Shown piece after piece: positions 46,607 to 60,903 of a stretch of DNA of 64,000 nt. The translations under genes and the position numbers were made by a program. Source of the DNA: Pyrrhoderma lamaoense (lineage: Eukaryota; Basidiomycota; Agaricomycetes; Hymenochaetales; Hymenochaetaceae); assembly GCA_002794735.1 (NCBI GenBank), contig NBAZ01000008.1, positions 1,302,001-1,366,000 on the forward strand, in the 5' to 3' direction. The first letter of the stretch is position 1. Every line of letters starts with the position of its first letter. The notes under the pieces are model-generated. The model did no database searches, was not told where the DNA came from, and saw only the letters and a program-made list of their open reading frames with translations.

Positions 46607-48150
46607 ATGTCGGAAGAGATTGTTCTTCCTATTCCAAATCTTGAGCTACCTCAAGCGCATTTCGTCTTAACACAGCCAGCTCTTGGCCACTTGCACGGAG
46701 GTGCTCTTAAAAGCTTGTTAGAAGGTATAGCAAAAGATGGTTAGTGTATATTTGTATCCTATGCTACATAATATGAGAAGGGATATCTAAGTAATTGCTA
46801 TACTGCAGAAATGGCACCGTACTACCGAGCTCTTATCACTGTATCTCAACAAAGCCCGACATCTCCCATAGCTCCTACCTCACCTACGGTAGCTCGTCAA
46901 CTTCAGGTCCCGATGCCGGAAGACAAAGTATTACTGGAAAAGATGGAGAAGGCAAACAAGGAAGAGCTAGATAAACTTGATGAACGATTATCAGAGGCTG
47001 AGAAGACAGAGGGGGAGATGGAGATTGCTGATGCACTTCGAGCTCGGGCTAATTACTTGACAAGGATAGGTGACAAGGTGAGAGTTATCCTATAATAACC
47101 CTCATATAGTGCTGTGTCTGAAATTCTTCTCTTCTAACTCACTACTAGGACCGATCAATTGCGGCTCAAGAGCTTGCGTTTGAGAAGACTCCTGGTGTTG
47201 GGTCAAAAATTGACATTGTTCTTACTCTCGTAAGAATAGGTTTCTTCTTTGGAGATCACTCTATTATCTCTAAGAACCTTACTCGGGCTGAAGAGTATGT
47301 ACTGCTCCTACCTGCTATACACTATGTTTTGACACTCGCCACAGGCTAATTGAAAAGGGTGGAGACTGGGATAGGAGAAATAGGTTGAAAGTCTACCAGG
47401 GTTTACATTCTCTTTCGATCAGACAGTTCAAGAGAGCATGCGATCTTTTTGTCGATGCACTGTCAACGTTCACTGCTACCGAATTACTGAGCTATAATGA
47501 CTTTGTATCGTTGACCATGATCTCTAGTACACTAACGATGAACAGGCCCGACTTGAAAAAGAAGGTATGCAAATAATTGAAGCCGTTATAGCGACTCTAA
47601 TAATTTATTTCCTTCTTTTCTACTAGATCATCAATGCTCCTGAAGTAATCCAAGTTATTCATGAACTTCCAATATTGAATGAACTCACCAAGTCGCTCTA
47701 TGATTGTCACTATAGTAAATTATTCATTGCTTTAGGTAATTTGCTTCTTCTTCTGCTAAACTACTCAAACCTTTTTTTCTAACATAAAACTATTATACTC
47801 ATTTAGCAAGATTAGAGGAGACCCAGCTAATTCCATCACGGATCCTAAACCCTCATGCAAGATACTACGTCCGCGAACTCCGTATTCTTGCATATACACA
47901 GCTTCTTGAGAGCTATCGTAGCCTGACCCTAGAAAGTCTAGCTACTGCGTTCGGTGTATCAGTCGCGTTTGTAGACGCAGATCTTGCTAAGTTTATTGCA
48001 TCTCGTCGTTTGAACTGTACTATTGATCGTGTGCATGGTATCGTGGAAACAAACCGACCAAGTACGAAGAATGCGCAGTATGAGACCGTTGTACGACAAG
48101 GAGATTTATTGCTTAACTCTGTACAAAAGCTGAGTAAAGTGCTGTATTGA
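46607..48150 (+). CDS. RPN7: 26S proteasome lid subunit RPN7/PSMD6
   Basis: PCI-domain lid subunit. Exons: [20 protein letters not shown], then a first TPR region with a Pro/Thr-rich insertion ([18 protein letters not shown]), [73 protein letters not shown], the PCI segment [20 protein letters not shown], and the winged helix [20 protein letters not shown] with [20 protein letters not shown] near the end. Five or six short introns, all in phase, stop at 48148-48150. The usual length of about 400 residues. In the lid, Rpn6 and Rpn7 are direct neighbours in the PCI horseshoe, so the shared promoter pairs contacting subunits. Confidence 0.95.
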
Positions 48151-51100
48151 AAAGGCCTAGTTTTGTAGTATTTTAGATGTAATTTATAACATTTAATTCC
48201 GCTTTATTGTTTGAATTGGTATGTTGTGAACTGTTTAGAGATTGCTCTTGAGTGTTCTGCATAGACACACATATACACACATGGAGTTCATGGTCTGATT
48301 TCAGAAATAAGTTAATGCCTTTTTCACAGATGCAAGCACGTAGAAAGTAACCTTTTTTGGTCTATACAATTTTGGCAATGATGGAGTACTGCTTCCGCTT
48401 CAAAAGTATGCTGCTTTCAATCCCATGGACAACAACCGTTTCTCTAACCTCTGACTGAAAAAAAAATTAAATAATCAAGGGCATCATTATTTATAATCAG
48501 GTCTACGAGACACTCGTCACTTGCAATGTCAATAAGTTGCTTGAAAAAAAAAGAAGCAAGAGCCTTTGTATACCCTAATTTAGCATTTTAAACGAAATAA
48601 AATTTAAGCGTGATTTTGCCTTGCTCTCTAGGGGCTGACCCCTCCCTCTTTTCCCGATTATTGATAAGAAACCTTTCCCTGATGATCCGAAGGCCAATCT
48701 TTGGCGCACCCTGAGGTGAGGCTGTACTTATTAGACGATGCGAAGATTATCGAAGTTATCGAAGAAATGGGAGAAACTTGGGAAGAAAAAAAGGGGGAGG
48801 AGTGAGAGCAGTTGTTTACGGAAGGGAGGAGGCGGGGAACAGAAATTTGGATAGAACTCCTTCCGCCTTAACCTGAGTTGCCTAATGAGCTCTCTCTCTC
48901 GGGTTTACTCGTCTATCTTTCTTCCTCTCTCTATCAGGTTCCCGTCTTTTTTTTCAACCTCGTCTACCTTCTAAATCTCAAGTCTTCTTCGGGGCTTGCG
49001 TCCTTTTCTTCCTCCCCACTTTGCATCGTGCTCACAGCATGCATATATCCTTTGCGCGCGCGTCATTGTTCATACCGTAATAGTATTCGCACCCAGTTCC
49101 CGTTTCTTTGACCTAACTTTTATTTTGTCTTTGATATCGGATCCTTCGTGCCGACTGCAACTTATGGGCTTGCTACTTGCAAGCATAATCATGTAAGACA
49201 GACGGACAATTCTTAAGCCTCAATTGAAAATATAATCTTCGATATGAAAATACCAAAAGGGCAATAAAAGGAAGTCATGTACATGTACAGGGAAGATGCG
49301 GCACATGATCCGAAAAGAAGAAGAAGAAGAAAAGGCAAAGGACTCGTTGCTGATAGATAAATAAAGAGAAGATAGATAAAGAGATAATATAGTGGCCCAT
49401 TTCTTTAGGCGTGGGGCCACGCCGAATCAGCACACCTCCATTGGGTACACATACCCCCCCTTGAGGGGGAGAAAAAGAGTAAACAAAGAAGAATAGGGGC
49501 GAGTGAAATAAGGGTCTTGTACCGCGACAAATAGATAAAAAAATATGGTCGGGTTCAGGGATGTACAAGAACTAATCTATAACCATTATGATAATGTGTA
49601 GTACATGTAGGTTGCAAGTGATGATCGAGAAATTATTATTACTTTCAAGTGGGTCTTACCGACCATATTCCATAATATAATTTATTCCAAGACCTCTCGA
49701 CTAACTAAACGAAACGGGTCCTTCTACCCTCCCTTTTTTTCATCTTTTTCTTTTACCCCCGTCTTCGTACCCCCGGACACACACACCGCCTTTCCGTTTT
49801 GTTTTATTACTTTTTCTCGTTCTCCTTAAGATCCTTCTTTGATTTGACTTGCTTATCCGAAGGAAGTTCGGTGTGTGTGTGTACTATCTTTGCGTACTGC
49901 GAAGAGAGAGGAAAAAACCGTGTTTTGCAGGTGGCCCTCCCATCCCTCTCAGTAAGGCATCAAGCCCCATAATGCACAAGCTACATATGAACATGTATCT
50001 CCCTTCAAAGGGTACTTGTACGTACGAAGTATATAACATATTAAACATTAATGTTAGATTGTAACAACAGCTCAACAATGAGCCCTCCCTCAACACACAT
50101 GCACACACACATCTCTCTTTCTTTTCCCTCTCATTGTTAGTTCGACAGTCTTGTTTGATTGTTTTTTTGCCTTACAATATACACGATGCAAAACGTACTT
50201 TCGGATCAAGCTTGCCCCCTCCTCCCCTGCTCATCAGCGCCGAGAATTGAGTTTTATTTACTCTCATATCTTATGTTATGAAGAGCTCATCGAGAACTTT
50301 TTGGTGAGAAGCGGGTCATCTGAGGCGCGGGTAGGAGACATGGGCCCTGAACACTTTTCCTATAATTTAATATATTTTTATTTTTATTTGATGCTCCCTC
50401 CTTTCTCCAATTTTTTTTCCAAATATTTTCCATCGTCAAAGAGCCACATCAAATAGAATATACATTTCAAGAAGAGACAAATTTCGAGTTGTTAAAATTC
50501 CATGCAAGGCTTCCCATTTGTTTGTTTACATCCGGTTCTGTGTGTGTGGTCTGGGAAATGAGTAAACAAATGGGGGGGAAGGGCACGTGGAGTAGAAAAA
50601 AAAGGGGGGGGTGCTTATTTGTACATTGTTTGTTTAACCCACGTTAACCGAGCCGGAACTAAAAAAATATCTATCTCGGCTCAAAAAAAAAACTAGTATA
50701 TTATTCTTCAAAGGAAAATTCTTAACGATTGCACGCAGAGGAACGGGGGAAGGGTTTGCAAATTCAAGATTAAAAAAGAACATAAAGGCATGGATCTGGC
50801 ATGGGACAGGAATACAACAAGTTTACTAGTTGTGTTATGTTGAGGGGGTTCGATGGAAATACGTTATGCTTATACAATAACATCCTCAATCGTTATGGCT
50901 TCCAATGCAGCCACAAGTGCCAGCAAAGCATTTGTCCACATACATTCAGGCACGCATAAAGTACGTTTACCACTCGAATCGAAGGGAGGGGGAGTCCACA
51001 GTTCTTGTTTGTTCTTTAGCCATCGTGACCTTGCGCGTTCATAAAATTAGTAACATCATAGCCATCTAAACCACATGCGTCTGTATATGGTTGGTTTAAT

Positions 51101-54100
51101 TTAGTAAGTTACTATGGAATTAGTTCTCTGGCTACATGCATAATGCACGAATGAGGGTAGTGCGGGGGTCGGAGTATCCCTCTAAGAGGGAGAAGGAAAG
51201 GGGAGGAGCCAGCGATCAGAGCTCGGGGAATGATCTAACCGACTCGGATGATCTCCAGCAGAGGTAATTAGTTAAAAAAGGCAGATACGGCTGTAAGTGT
51301 GTATGTATGCAGTGAGGTGGCATTGCTACTTTATTATGTGTCCAAATATACCTATCAATTGATTTCGTTTTTTCTTCAACTACTACATTGGGAACTCTGG
51401 CTTGAAATGTTCGAGAGAAGGGGCGAGACTGGTAATGAGTGTCCCGGCAGCACCGAAACCATGCTTAGCAAGCTGAGATTATAGAGTAAGCTTGTACGTA
51501 GTAAACAATTTATTCTTATACGACTATTCCTTGCATATACTATGTTACAACATGTATGCATTATTGAACCCTCCATCTGTTTCGAGCATGGATCGGGAAT
51601 CATGATGCTATGTATGTATTAGTGGGATTGATTCCCGACATTGCGTTTCCCTTATACATACTACTCCACCCATATACAATGTGCACATATAGGCTACTTC
51701 TCTTGAATTGAACAAGAGAACATATCAAAACTCGGAAGAATACAACTCAAGCTATTAATGATGATGTAATAAGTACATACAACTCCTAACAGCGAAGAAA
51801 GCAAATGGCAACGGAAGAAAATTCTTTTTCATTATGAAACCAACATGGAAACGCCGCTCATCATACCCCCCCCCCCCGTATAATTCCGAATGAATCGGAA
51901 AGAGAGGGAGGAAGGGAATGATAGACCCTGTAACTGAACAGAGGAAACTAACATGCCAACTCCTTGGCTGAATATGGCGTACGGTCTCTAGAACTAGTAC
52001 CTTCCCTTTTTTCACCACTGATTTTGCTTCCTTTTTCTTTTTTTTCGTACATGCTCCCCTTCTACCCCTCTAAATTTTCCTCCGAATTGTTCGTTGTTAA
52101 TCCATGAGGACTGTCACGAGCCACAATTACCAATATCAGTACATACAATACTGATAAGCCATGCATCGTGCCAGCATAAAAAATCTTCTAGAACCAGTGA
52201 TCCACAGTGACCACCACCCCCACTCCCTCGTTCCCCCTTCTTATTTATTTTTTACTTAACAAATTTAGTAAACTAACGAAGTCGGGTATTTGTGTATAGT
52301 TGGTCCACGTGCCAATACACGCTCTAATACTTGATTGATTGATTATCTTCGAAGCATAAAAACGTTTTTCTTGGATCATAGTAGAATTTACTTTGGGGAG
52401 AAGAAAGAGGCACGCGCTTTAGGTCACCAGGCGAAACTCAGAAAGATGTGGAAAAGCTTAACTAATCTCAATTAATAATGATGATGATAAGGCCCAGAAG
52501 AGAAATATGCCCATGCCAAAGCCACTTGTGGTGAGGACCCGGGACACACGCTGACATGAACCCTTCCTAATTTTTATTGCCTTTCTTAAGAGGTTAGAAG
52601 AAGTGAGGAAGCAAGAAAGGCTGCGGAGCTTTCGGAAGTGTGATGACGAACGTGAATGACTAGACTTTTTTTCTGCATAGCACATAATACATGAGCCCGC
52701 AAGCACTCAATGGCACATCGAACAAAAGAAGAACGAGAGAGGAGATGAGTTTGTTGGAAGGAGGAGGGCGCTAGAGTAGCTGAGGATGACCTGAATGAAA
52801 GGAGATTGACTAATCAGTCCAAACGGGCTAGATTTCAGGCTGGAAGGGGAGTAACGAGCGTGCGTCAGTTTTTGATAGGAGTAAGTGTATTAGATGTTAG
52901 ATATTAAGATCAATAGATTAAAAGAAAAAGGAAAAGCTATGAGTAAGTGAGGGGGTTGAATAACCAAGCGGGGTGAGGCAATGAACGACAAATGGGTTCC
53001 TCGGTGGGGTACATGTGAATTATTAATGAAAAGTCAAAATAGGAGGCGAGAAAACGAGGAAAAGGTGTGTTGTGCTAAGACTTGATTCTGTGCAAGAAGA
53101 GGCACACTTGGCAGAAGATGGGGGAGTAGATGGATGTGGGATGGGGTTACAGACGCGCTTATTCTTTCTCTAGTGTAAGTAAGTGACTAGGAAGTAAGTA
53201 ATGAATCACCTGAGTGATTCCACGCTTACTTCTCTATGCGTCACGGTATGTGCGTGTATGCGGAAATTATACGCATAAAAAAGAGTTTGCATGCATGAAA
53301 GGAAGAAGAACAGTTATTTTACATGTAAAACGGAAAGTGTCGAGCAGAAAAAAGAAGATGATGAGGGTTAAGTTTATCAATTCACCTCTAAGGCTAGTTG
53401 GGTACCTGCCTAGCCCCTGAGGCGACGTAACGTAATGCGGTTAAGCACCCGAACTAGTAGCTGATTTTACACGGGTAGAATGTGCACTTGCAATGCCATA
53501 AGTGATCATGATAGTAACTATCACAGATCCTCATCCTCCCTCAATCAGATTCTTGATAAACCTACAATCTTATCATATCGCATTATCGAAGCGTTGATGG
53601 CTCTAGGTTTTTTTTTACTCATGGAGTGGGGTTATCTTTGTCGTTTATGGTCTAGTATGGAAGTGCTATTGCATCATAGTTGAGGACTAGCTTGAACGCC
53701 CTAGACTTCAGATTAACAAACTGTCTGTTGTGTCACTTTTAATGCTTGTATATGCGTTTCTTCGAAGCTAACTATTCATTCCTCGATTGATCTACTCGGG
53801 TTGGTAGATCATTATATGAATATGCTCGGGGATCTCATTGCATTCGCTCATATTATTTAACTTGTCTTCGACTCCAATGGAGAACGAGACCTCACAAAAT
53901 CTAGAACACAGTGCTCTTTCGTTTGCTTTTCTCGAAACAGTAAGAGCAAGGCTTACTATGACGAAAAAGATAATAATCGACTGTTGCTCAAGGTTCTAGT
54001 CTCAATAGCTCGTCTAATCAAAGGTTAAAGAGAGGAAAGGTACTTTCCCGGATCCCAGCTCTAGTACGAACGGCCTATATATATGAAAAGTAAAGTCAGT

Positions 54101-55857
54101 AGTTGCAACTCGGCACCAGGCACGAAATATTATTGACAAGTGTTTACGTTAAGCGGACAAAGGTGGCTTCGTTATCCCTCCCTTCTTACTCTCTTATTTC
54201 TCCCGCTCCTTCTTTTCGTCTTGGTATCTCAATTTATCCGTTTATAAACTCTTGTGATTCATGCATCCATGTAATCTAAGGTGCTAAATGCGATCGGAGC
54301 TACGAAGGGAAGAGAATGTACCAAACGGCATACAACGCACGCAACGTACACGCATATATCATCTTACCTTTTGGAAAGCCCTTCAAGAATCTTCGCAAAT
54401 AGCCAATAGAAGCTCTACCGGATCCAAGGAGCGAGCGAAAGGAGGAAGAGAAGATGAGAGGCTGGAGGGGAAGAGAAGAAGGGAGCTGGGGGAAGGATTA
54501 GATGAAAGAAGGGAAAGGGAACCCGGCGAAAGAAAGAAAGAAGAGAGGAAGGGGAGAAAGATAATAGAAAATGGGTGCGTACATGACCTCATTGCTCTGA
54601 CGCCATTATAGGTATCCCATTTTTGTTCTCCGTGGAACCGCGGAGAGTGATCTCATAGATGTGGGAAGTAATGAAGGGAGGTGGATGAGAGGGAGAACTC
54701 TCATGGCTAAGGTGTGTGTGCACATACAGTATGATATGTATATGTACATGTACATGTATGTTTAAGTTGTGTCGTCGCCATTAGCAACAGCAGCATTGGG
54801 TACCATTCATCGACACACATCAAGTCATTCGTGCGGGTCTATAAAGATGAAACCAATCTATATATATTATAATCTAAGGTCTTTAAGCTCTAATCTAGCG
54901 TCGCATTATCTTACCCCATCCAGGCTACTCGTCGGTTCGATCTGATTATGTTCGATAAAGTCGATAATACTGTCCGGAGGAAGGGTTATCATATCGTTAT
55001 CATATCAGTTTCGTTATTATTATCTATTCATCGTCCCTAGATCCGTGTTTGTGATTACAATATCGTAGTATAATCGGACAATCGGGAAGATGTAGTGTGT
55101 TTGCTTGCACGGGGCATGGGGCGGAAGGGCATATTATTGGCACTCATTATTAACAAGTAAACGCCCTTTAATTATTTCATTATAAGGATCAGGGGGGAAT
55201 GATGGAGGATGGTAATCGTTTAGATCATCAAGTGCTAAGAATTATCATTTTCTTGGGAGTTATGACCTATAATCGAGGTTAATATTCTTTGTTTGCCGCA
55301 TATTCACAATCTATCTATCGAAATTATAATCACAAAAAATATCATCATATCTCCTTTTTATTTGTTATCACACCTATATCAGTGATCTATAATCATTATC
55401 TATATCATATCACATTACCATGCACAAAGCGTACACACACGAATTTGTGACTTTTTCCCCCGCATTCCGCTCTTACACCTTCAACCTAAACAGAAGTCGA
55501 CTTACCACACGAAAAAAAAAAAAAAAACTATTTTAAAACAAGTCATTTATCCCCGCTATATCCCCATCACCCCTTTCCCCACCTCTCTTCCCCACATCTA
55601 CTATTCTCCCATTTCTCCTCCGTAAAAAATATAAAAACATAAATTAGTTATAATAATCCCAAAGATCTATTTACTCGCGTTCTACATCCACTCTCAAAAA
55701 AAAATTTCCCAGCACTTTGACTTTTTCCGTAACATTTGATTCGTAATTCTGCGTATATGGGTTTATCGGAACATAGGGATGAAGCCCCGTAGTACTGATT
55801 TAATTTATTGATGTGTACAGTGAAGGTTTAGTTGGTTTACATGAGGCACATGCGTAC

Positions 55858-55880
55858 GTGTGTGTGTGTGTGTGTGTGTG
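55858..55880. repeat. (GT)n microsatellite
   Basis: About 11 uninterrupted GT units, followed 100 bp later by a (GA)9 tract at 55982-55999. Confidence 0.9.
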
Positions 55881-57775
55881 CTTGTGAATTATACGTACCG
55901 AGAGAATCCCTAAATGTGTCCTCCTCCCGAGTCGGGAGAGGAGTGAAAGCTATTCTTAGGACGATATGGAAGGTCACCGGGGAGAGAGAGAGAGAGAGAA
56001 AGAGAAAAGGGGAGGGGTTGCGATAGTGATAAAGACAGTGATAGGGAGGGAGGGATATAGTCATGGTTTAGAATAGAAACAGTTTCTTACTTGTATACCT
56101 GAACTATTTTCTCCTCTCCAGAGTCTTGTGAGCTCCTATGTGAGTAATATTAAAAATAGGAGCTTTGAGTAGAATGGGAAGAGATTCCTATTTTTCCCCC
56201 CTTCTCCTTCTTATATGGATTTATCTTATTAATCGATAACGTATAATAACCTGAGGATAAGAGTAAATGAAATATTCCGGTGTACGCGTTCACTTCCCTT
56301 TCGTTTTCGCTCTTTTTCTTTGTGATTCGTTGTAGAAAGTATGGCGGGGGCTAGCATCGTTGAGAACCCTCTATATAGGAAAGATCTTGTGAAGTTGAGA
56401 TGATGTGTGATCGGTACTGTTATTGTGATGACTACCGATTAGGGGAGGGGTTTCAGTTTAGGATACCCGATGGCAAGCGATCTAATGTTCTAGTCAACTT
56501 ACTTATAAAAAGGTCTCATGCTCGCCTGAGAGGAATCGATTTAGTATGGTTAAGTCACGAGTGAGTGAGAATGAAAAAGGGGGGTATTATCTTATCTTAT
56601 CTTAATTATGATTACTTTTATATCCTGCCGATTTATTATTTTATATAATTTACTATAGTATTAATTATTATCACTATTTATTTATTTATTTTCTGGGTTG
56701 GGGGGGGGGGCGGGGATAGATTAGTTGATTGTTGATGTGTTGATAGTGATAGCGAAGGCGCCGTAGATATTTGGGTGATATCAGATATGATTTTCATGAT
56801 AAAGCCGTGATTTGGCTGTATAGGCTAATATACATGTAAGACGTCATATGCGTCATTATTATAATTTTTAACCTTCTATTATTTGTATAAGGATTACAAA
56901 AATGTATTATGTCGCATTATATCGCAGCGGACAGCGGGACTAGATCGGGTCTAGGAAGTTAAAAATAGGAACATATGGTTATTACCATTTGAATAGGATG
57001 ATGATTGTTGTGCCATCCCTCCCTACAAATAGTAACAGTTTTGTTGACAAAATATCTATGACGACAAATGACGGCTGAAGGGACCGTACAACTTGTTTAT
57101 TCTTAGAAACACGCTGGAGGCGTTATGATGATTGTCGTTTACTTGGTGTGTATGAGATAGAATAGAAACAGAATTGAGTAGAATTTTCCTCAATATCCGA
57201 GGATTTGAAGTACGGACACCGACTCGGAATGCAAAGCAGGATTGAAAATGAATATGTTAGTAGCTTACGTGTTGTACTGTATCATATCAAAAGAAAAAGA
57301 ATGCAATATAATGAATGAATGAGAATTATGGGGAATAGGAACAGGATGAACGAGTTGACAAAGTATCGGACTTTTCTTACATGTACGATATGAAAGGGGA
57401 ACAATGAACGTCACCTCCTTCCTTTCCTCTTCCAGGGGGGGGGGTCCACTCTCTTCGAGTCTCACCCATCAAGAGAGAAGCTAAGGCAGCAAATCAATGG
57501 GAGTGCTATCCGAAAAGACTACACATCTGCTAGACTCATAGACACTTTCTCCAGAAAACAGAAGAGCTAGACAAGAAAAGCGAAAAAACGGCAGTGGTCT
57601 CCCACCAGGTCAACATAGTAATACTGGTAGTCAGTACTCCCTTGAAATGTGGACTTGATGTCTTCAATTGTTTTTTGACCCGGGTATTTTTTTACATGTA
57701 TATAGATTCAGATTATACTCAATAAGGGATCCGTGATGATACGATGATACGAATGACGAGGTGAATGTATATATT

Positions 57776-57778
<3 letters not shown>

Positions 57779-57811
<33 letters not shown>
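57779..57811. repeat. (GT)n microsatellite
   Basis: About 16 uninterrupted GT units, the longest dinucleotide tract in the window. Confidence 0.9.
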
Positions 57812-57816
<5 letters not shown>

Positions 57817-58286
57817 TACATTTGATGTCCGAGTCTCTCGATGTCCGAAGATGATGGAAGGGACAGGGGACGGAGGTCGGAGGTCGGAAAGGATATAAAT
57901 TTATACAGTAAGTTGTATTAGCTTATATGTGTAGAAGATGAGTTGTAAGAAAATTTTCTGATATATGATGGATGATGTGCGATGAGCGATGAGCGACGGA
58001 TAACGGATAACGGACAACAGATGGATTGGATGGGACGGATGGAGTTAATAGTAAGTGATAGTTAGTTATAATACCGGGAAAAACTGGATTAGAATCCACG
58101 GTAATGATCGTATATACATACCTCCGTGCACCACGCACCCACGCACCTTACACCTTCTTTTCCTTTCCTTTCTTTTCCTTTCTATTCCCATCTCTCATTC
58201 CTCATTCCTCTATTCAGGCTCCAAGTTCCAAGCTCACGTTCTACTAATTTCGTACAATACGTCCTTTTCCTCTTTACCTATACACC

Positions 58287-58292
<6 letters not shown>

Positions 58293-58317
<25 letters not shown>
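58293..58317. repeat. (CA)n microsatellite
   Basis: About 12 CA units. Together with the GT tract at 57779 it forms a potential inverted pair 500 bp apart. Confidence 0.9.
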
Positions 58318-58408
58318 GCCCAAATTTAAAAAAGGAAAAAAAATCAAAGTAAACCCAGCATATATATCCACATGTTTAAATCCGTTATAAATTTACATCA
58401 ACGCCATC

Positions 58409-58434
58409 ACAAAAACAAAAACAAAAACAAAAAC
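58409..58434. repeat. CAAAAA hexanucleotide repeat
   Basis: Four consecutive CAAAAA units within an A-rich stretch. Confidence 0.8.
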
Positions 58435-58746
58435 GAACTGAGAGTTTAACTATAACTACACGGCGTAGAATAACAACACTATACATCATCCACAAATCCG
58501 ATTGTTTGATATAAGCTCATGTTATAATCATAATCATAATCATTAATATAATAATAATAAAGGTAAAATGGGTCGAAGATCAAGACATATTCAAGACATA
58601 TTCTAGCATATCAAGATATCAGGCGTACCAAGATATCAGGCGTATCAAACTGTATCACTGAACACTTATTCATCAGTATATGTAAATTTAAAAAAAAAAA
58701 AAAAAAAGAAGAAGAGAGAAACAAAACCCTCCAAACCTCAATACCC

Positions 58747-58775
58747 GGACGTCCGGGCGTCCGGGCGTCCGGGCT
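58747..58775. repeat. GTCCGGGC 8-bp tandem repeat
   Basis: Three consecutive GC-rich units (GTCCGGGC), standing out from AT-rich surroundings and next to an A17 run at about 58690-58706. Confidence 0.8.
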
Positions 58776-59007
58776 CCAAAAAAACGTTCGCAACAAAACT
58801 CAAAGGGTAGACCCCCGAAGGTATACGTCTTATGTACTCTCCAACTTCCAACTTCCAAGTTCCCAACTTCCAACTCCCAATTTTCGATCCTCAAGTCCCA
58901 AATATTGGAATCGGACAAAACGGAGTATACGAGTCCGTTCTGCGTTCTTCGACCTTTGTTCAAGATTGGATACTGTATAATGATATGTATAATGTATATC
59001 GTATATG

Positions 59008-59160
59008 ATAGTGTATAGTGTTAGTGTTATGTTGTTAGTGTTAGTGTTAGTGTATAGTGTTAGTGTATAATGTATAGTTGTATGAGAGCGTTAGCGTTAT
59101 CATAACGTTATGTATCACTAGAGTTACTAGAGTTACTAGAGTTGCTAGAGTTAGTTGCTA
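59008..59160. repeat. Minisatellite cluster (GTTAGT/GTATAGT units, then AGAGTTACT units)
   Basis: Irregular repeats of TTAGTG and TATAGTG to about 59080, then a 9-bp unit (GTTACTAGA) repeated three to four times at 59116-59160, followed by a C13 run at 59171-59183. Confidence 0.75.
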
Positions 59161-60606
59161 GTTACAAGATCCCCCCCCCCCCCTCAGAAGATAAATTATA
59201 CATAAAACGTGCACAAAACAAAACAAAACGAAACAAGTAAAGCGTAGAAGAGTGCTAGTAAAGTACTAGAGGAGGGCGCCTAAGAACGAATGTGACGAGT
59301 TATGAGTTATGAGGATGGAGGATGGAGGATTGAGGATATTGTAACATTACCATGGTACACGGCGCATATTCGTTAACTGTGAGAATATAGGTACCGATAT
59401 AAAGCAGAATCAGATAGGGGGATAGGATAAAGGGGTTTTGTATTTAAGTATTACATATTAGGTATAGTAATACAGTACATGTAAGTAAACAACACGTACT
59501 GAATTGAAAGAAAAAGGAGAGGGGGGAGAGTGGAATTAAATCGTGAGTAAAAACGGTTGATTTTTTTTTCTCATTGAACGAAGAATCATAGAAATGAAAG
59601 GACGGATCGGTTAATTAGGAGGAAGGGAGAGGGAGTTGCTATGGGATGGAATATAACGAAGAAGAATAAAAGGCGAAGAACGAAGAACGAAGAGGAGATC
59701 CCGGTTAAGAAGGAGGGGTAGAAGAAGCCGAGGATAGGGCGAGAGTTAGAAAGTGAGAGAGAAGAGAAAGTGAGAGCAGAAGAAGAAGGAAGGAAGTAAA
59801 AGGAGGAAGGGCTAGGCTAAGGGGTGGTTTTTTTTTGCGTCGTCTTATGAACATGTATGAATGAATGAAATGATGGACGATTTGAATTAAAAAGGAGATG
59901 GGATGGGATTAGATGGATATAGGTGGATGTATAGATTTGGGTTGATGATTGATTGATTGATACTATTACATACAAGTACACACAAAGGGAAAGAGAAAGA
60001 CAAAGGAGAGGCTTGTGAGACTGATACCGCGAAATACGTAGGCTAGTCAAAAAGGAGAGAGTGATCGTGTTCATTGAGTGATGTGTGTGTGTGTGTGGAG
60101 ACCGATGAGTAAAATAAGAGTGAACAGAAAGGACAGAAGGACAGAAGGCCATTATTGATGGCAAAAGACACAAAGGAAAGAATGGGAGGCAGGGCGTGTG
60201 TGCGTGTGTGTGTATGTGTCAGGGATGACGCGCGTGCAAGTTGCCCGTTGTTGAACTGAACGCGTGTTTGGATATTATTTTATTTCAATATTTATATTTA
60301 ATTATTAAATGACGATAGTAGTACTGTATCAGGTATGGGATGTATACGAGGTTGGGATGGTATCTAAAAAGGAACGCTAATACATCGGGGAGCGGTCGGG
60401 AAAGTGATGGACTGAGAGGCTATCGACCGGGGAGATGATCATCTGAGTGGTGAGCGACTGACTGACTTGTGTTGTAGCTTAACGTCAGCTGGAGAAGATA
60501 GCGGAAATCGACAAAGGGTCGCTAATATACCGGTCTCGGCCCGGGGAAGGGAGGGAGACTGAGAGGGTCGGGGGTGGTCGGGGGTCCCCTCGGAGGGTTG
60601 GCGGGG

Positions 60607-60660
60607 TTTATTATTTTTATAATATAATATTATTTTATATTATTATAATAACAAATAATG
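60607..60660. repeat. AT-only imperfect palindrome
   Basis: A run of A and T with strong dyad symmetry (TTATAATATAATA facing TATTATTATAA), able to form a hairpin or cruciform, 250 bp upstream of the last gene. Confidence 0.6.
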
Positions 60661-60790
60661 ATATAAAATTAGAAGGAGCACGCGGATGAGAGAGAGAGAG
60701 CGGAGAGAAAGGCTTGCAGCTCTGCTCAGCTCTCCACAAGTACGAGAGCGAGAGTGCGAGAGAAGGCGAGAACGTGGCCATTCCCGATAA

Positions 60791-60810
60791 TCTCTCTCTC
60801 TCTCTCTCTC
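60791..60810. repeat. (CT)n tract just upstream of the last gene
   Basis: About ten CT units 95 bp before ATG 60904, inside a longer pyrimidine-rich leader to 60900. It may be the transcription start region. Confidence 0.75.
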
Positions 60811-60903
60811 TTAACAATCATATCAACTATATATACTCACCCGGGCTTGCTCCCTCCCCCCTTCCTTTCCCCCTCTTCCACATCCATCTTTCGCTTTCTA
60901 AAA

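Larger units (their letters stand above)
48151..60903. other. 12.7-kb gene desert rich in simple repeats
   Basis: No exon chain matching a known family was found on either strand. Open frames are short and low-complexity. Plus-strand CT-rich tracts (48840-49010, 49700-49860, 54170-54230, 55550-55620) resemble basidiomycete promoter starts. Purine-rich plus-strand tracts (52390-53400, 54420-54570, 59500-59830) are their mirror image. Many microsatellites and homopolymers are concentrated from 55.5 kb on. It may be a long regulatory or leader region of the gene at 60904 or contain non-coding transcripts. Confidence 0.5.

Noticed and set aside
54288..54611. A 107-codon Arg/Glu-rich frame in the gene desert
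   Set aside because: The composition simply reflects the GA-rich tract, which gives long open frames of charged residues by bias.
58747..59160. Possible CRISPR-like or telomere-like array
   Set aside because: Units are short, adjacent and without spacers, and the organism is eukaryotic. These are micro- and minisatellites, and no TTAGGG-type array is present.
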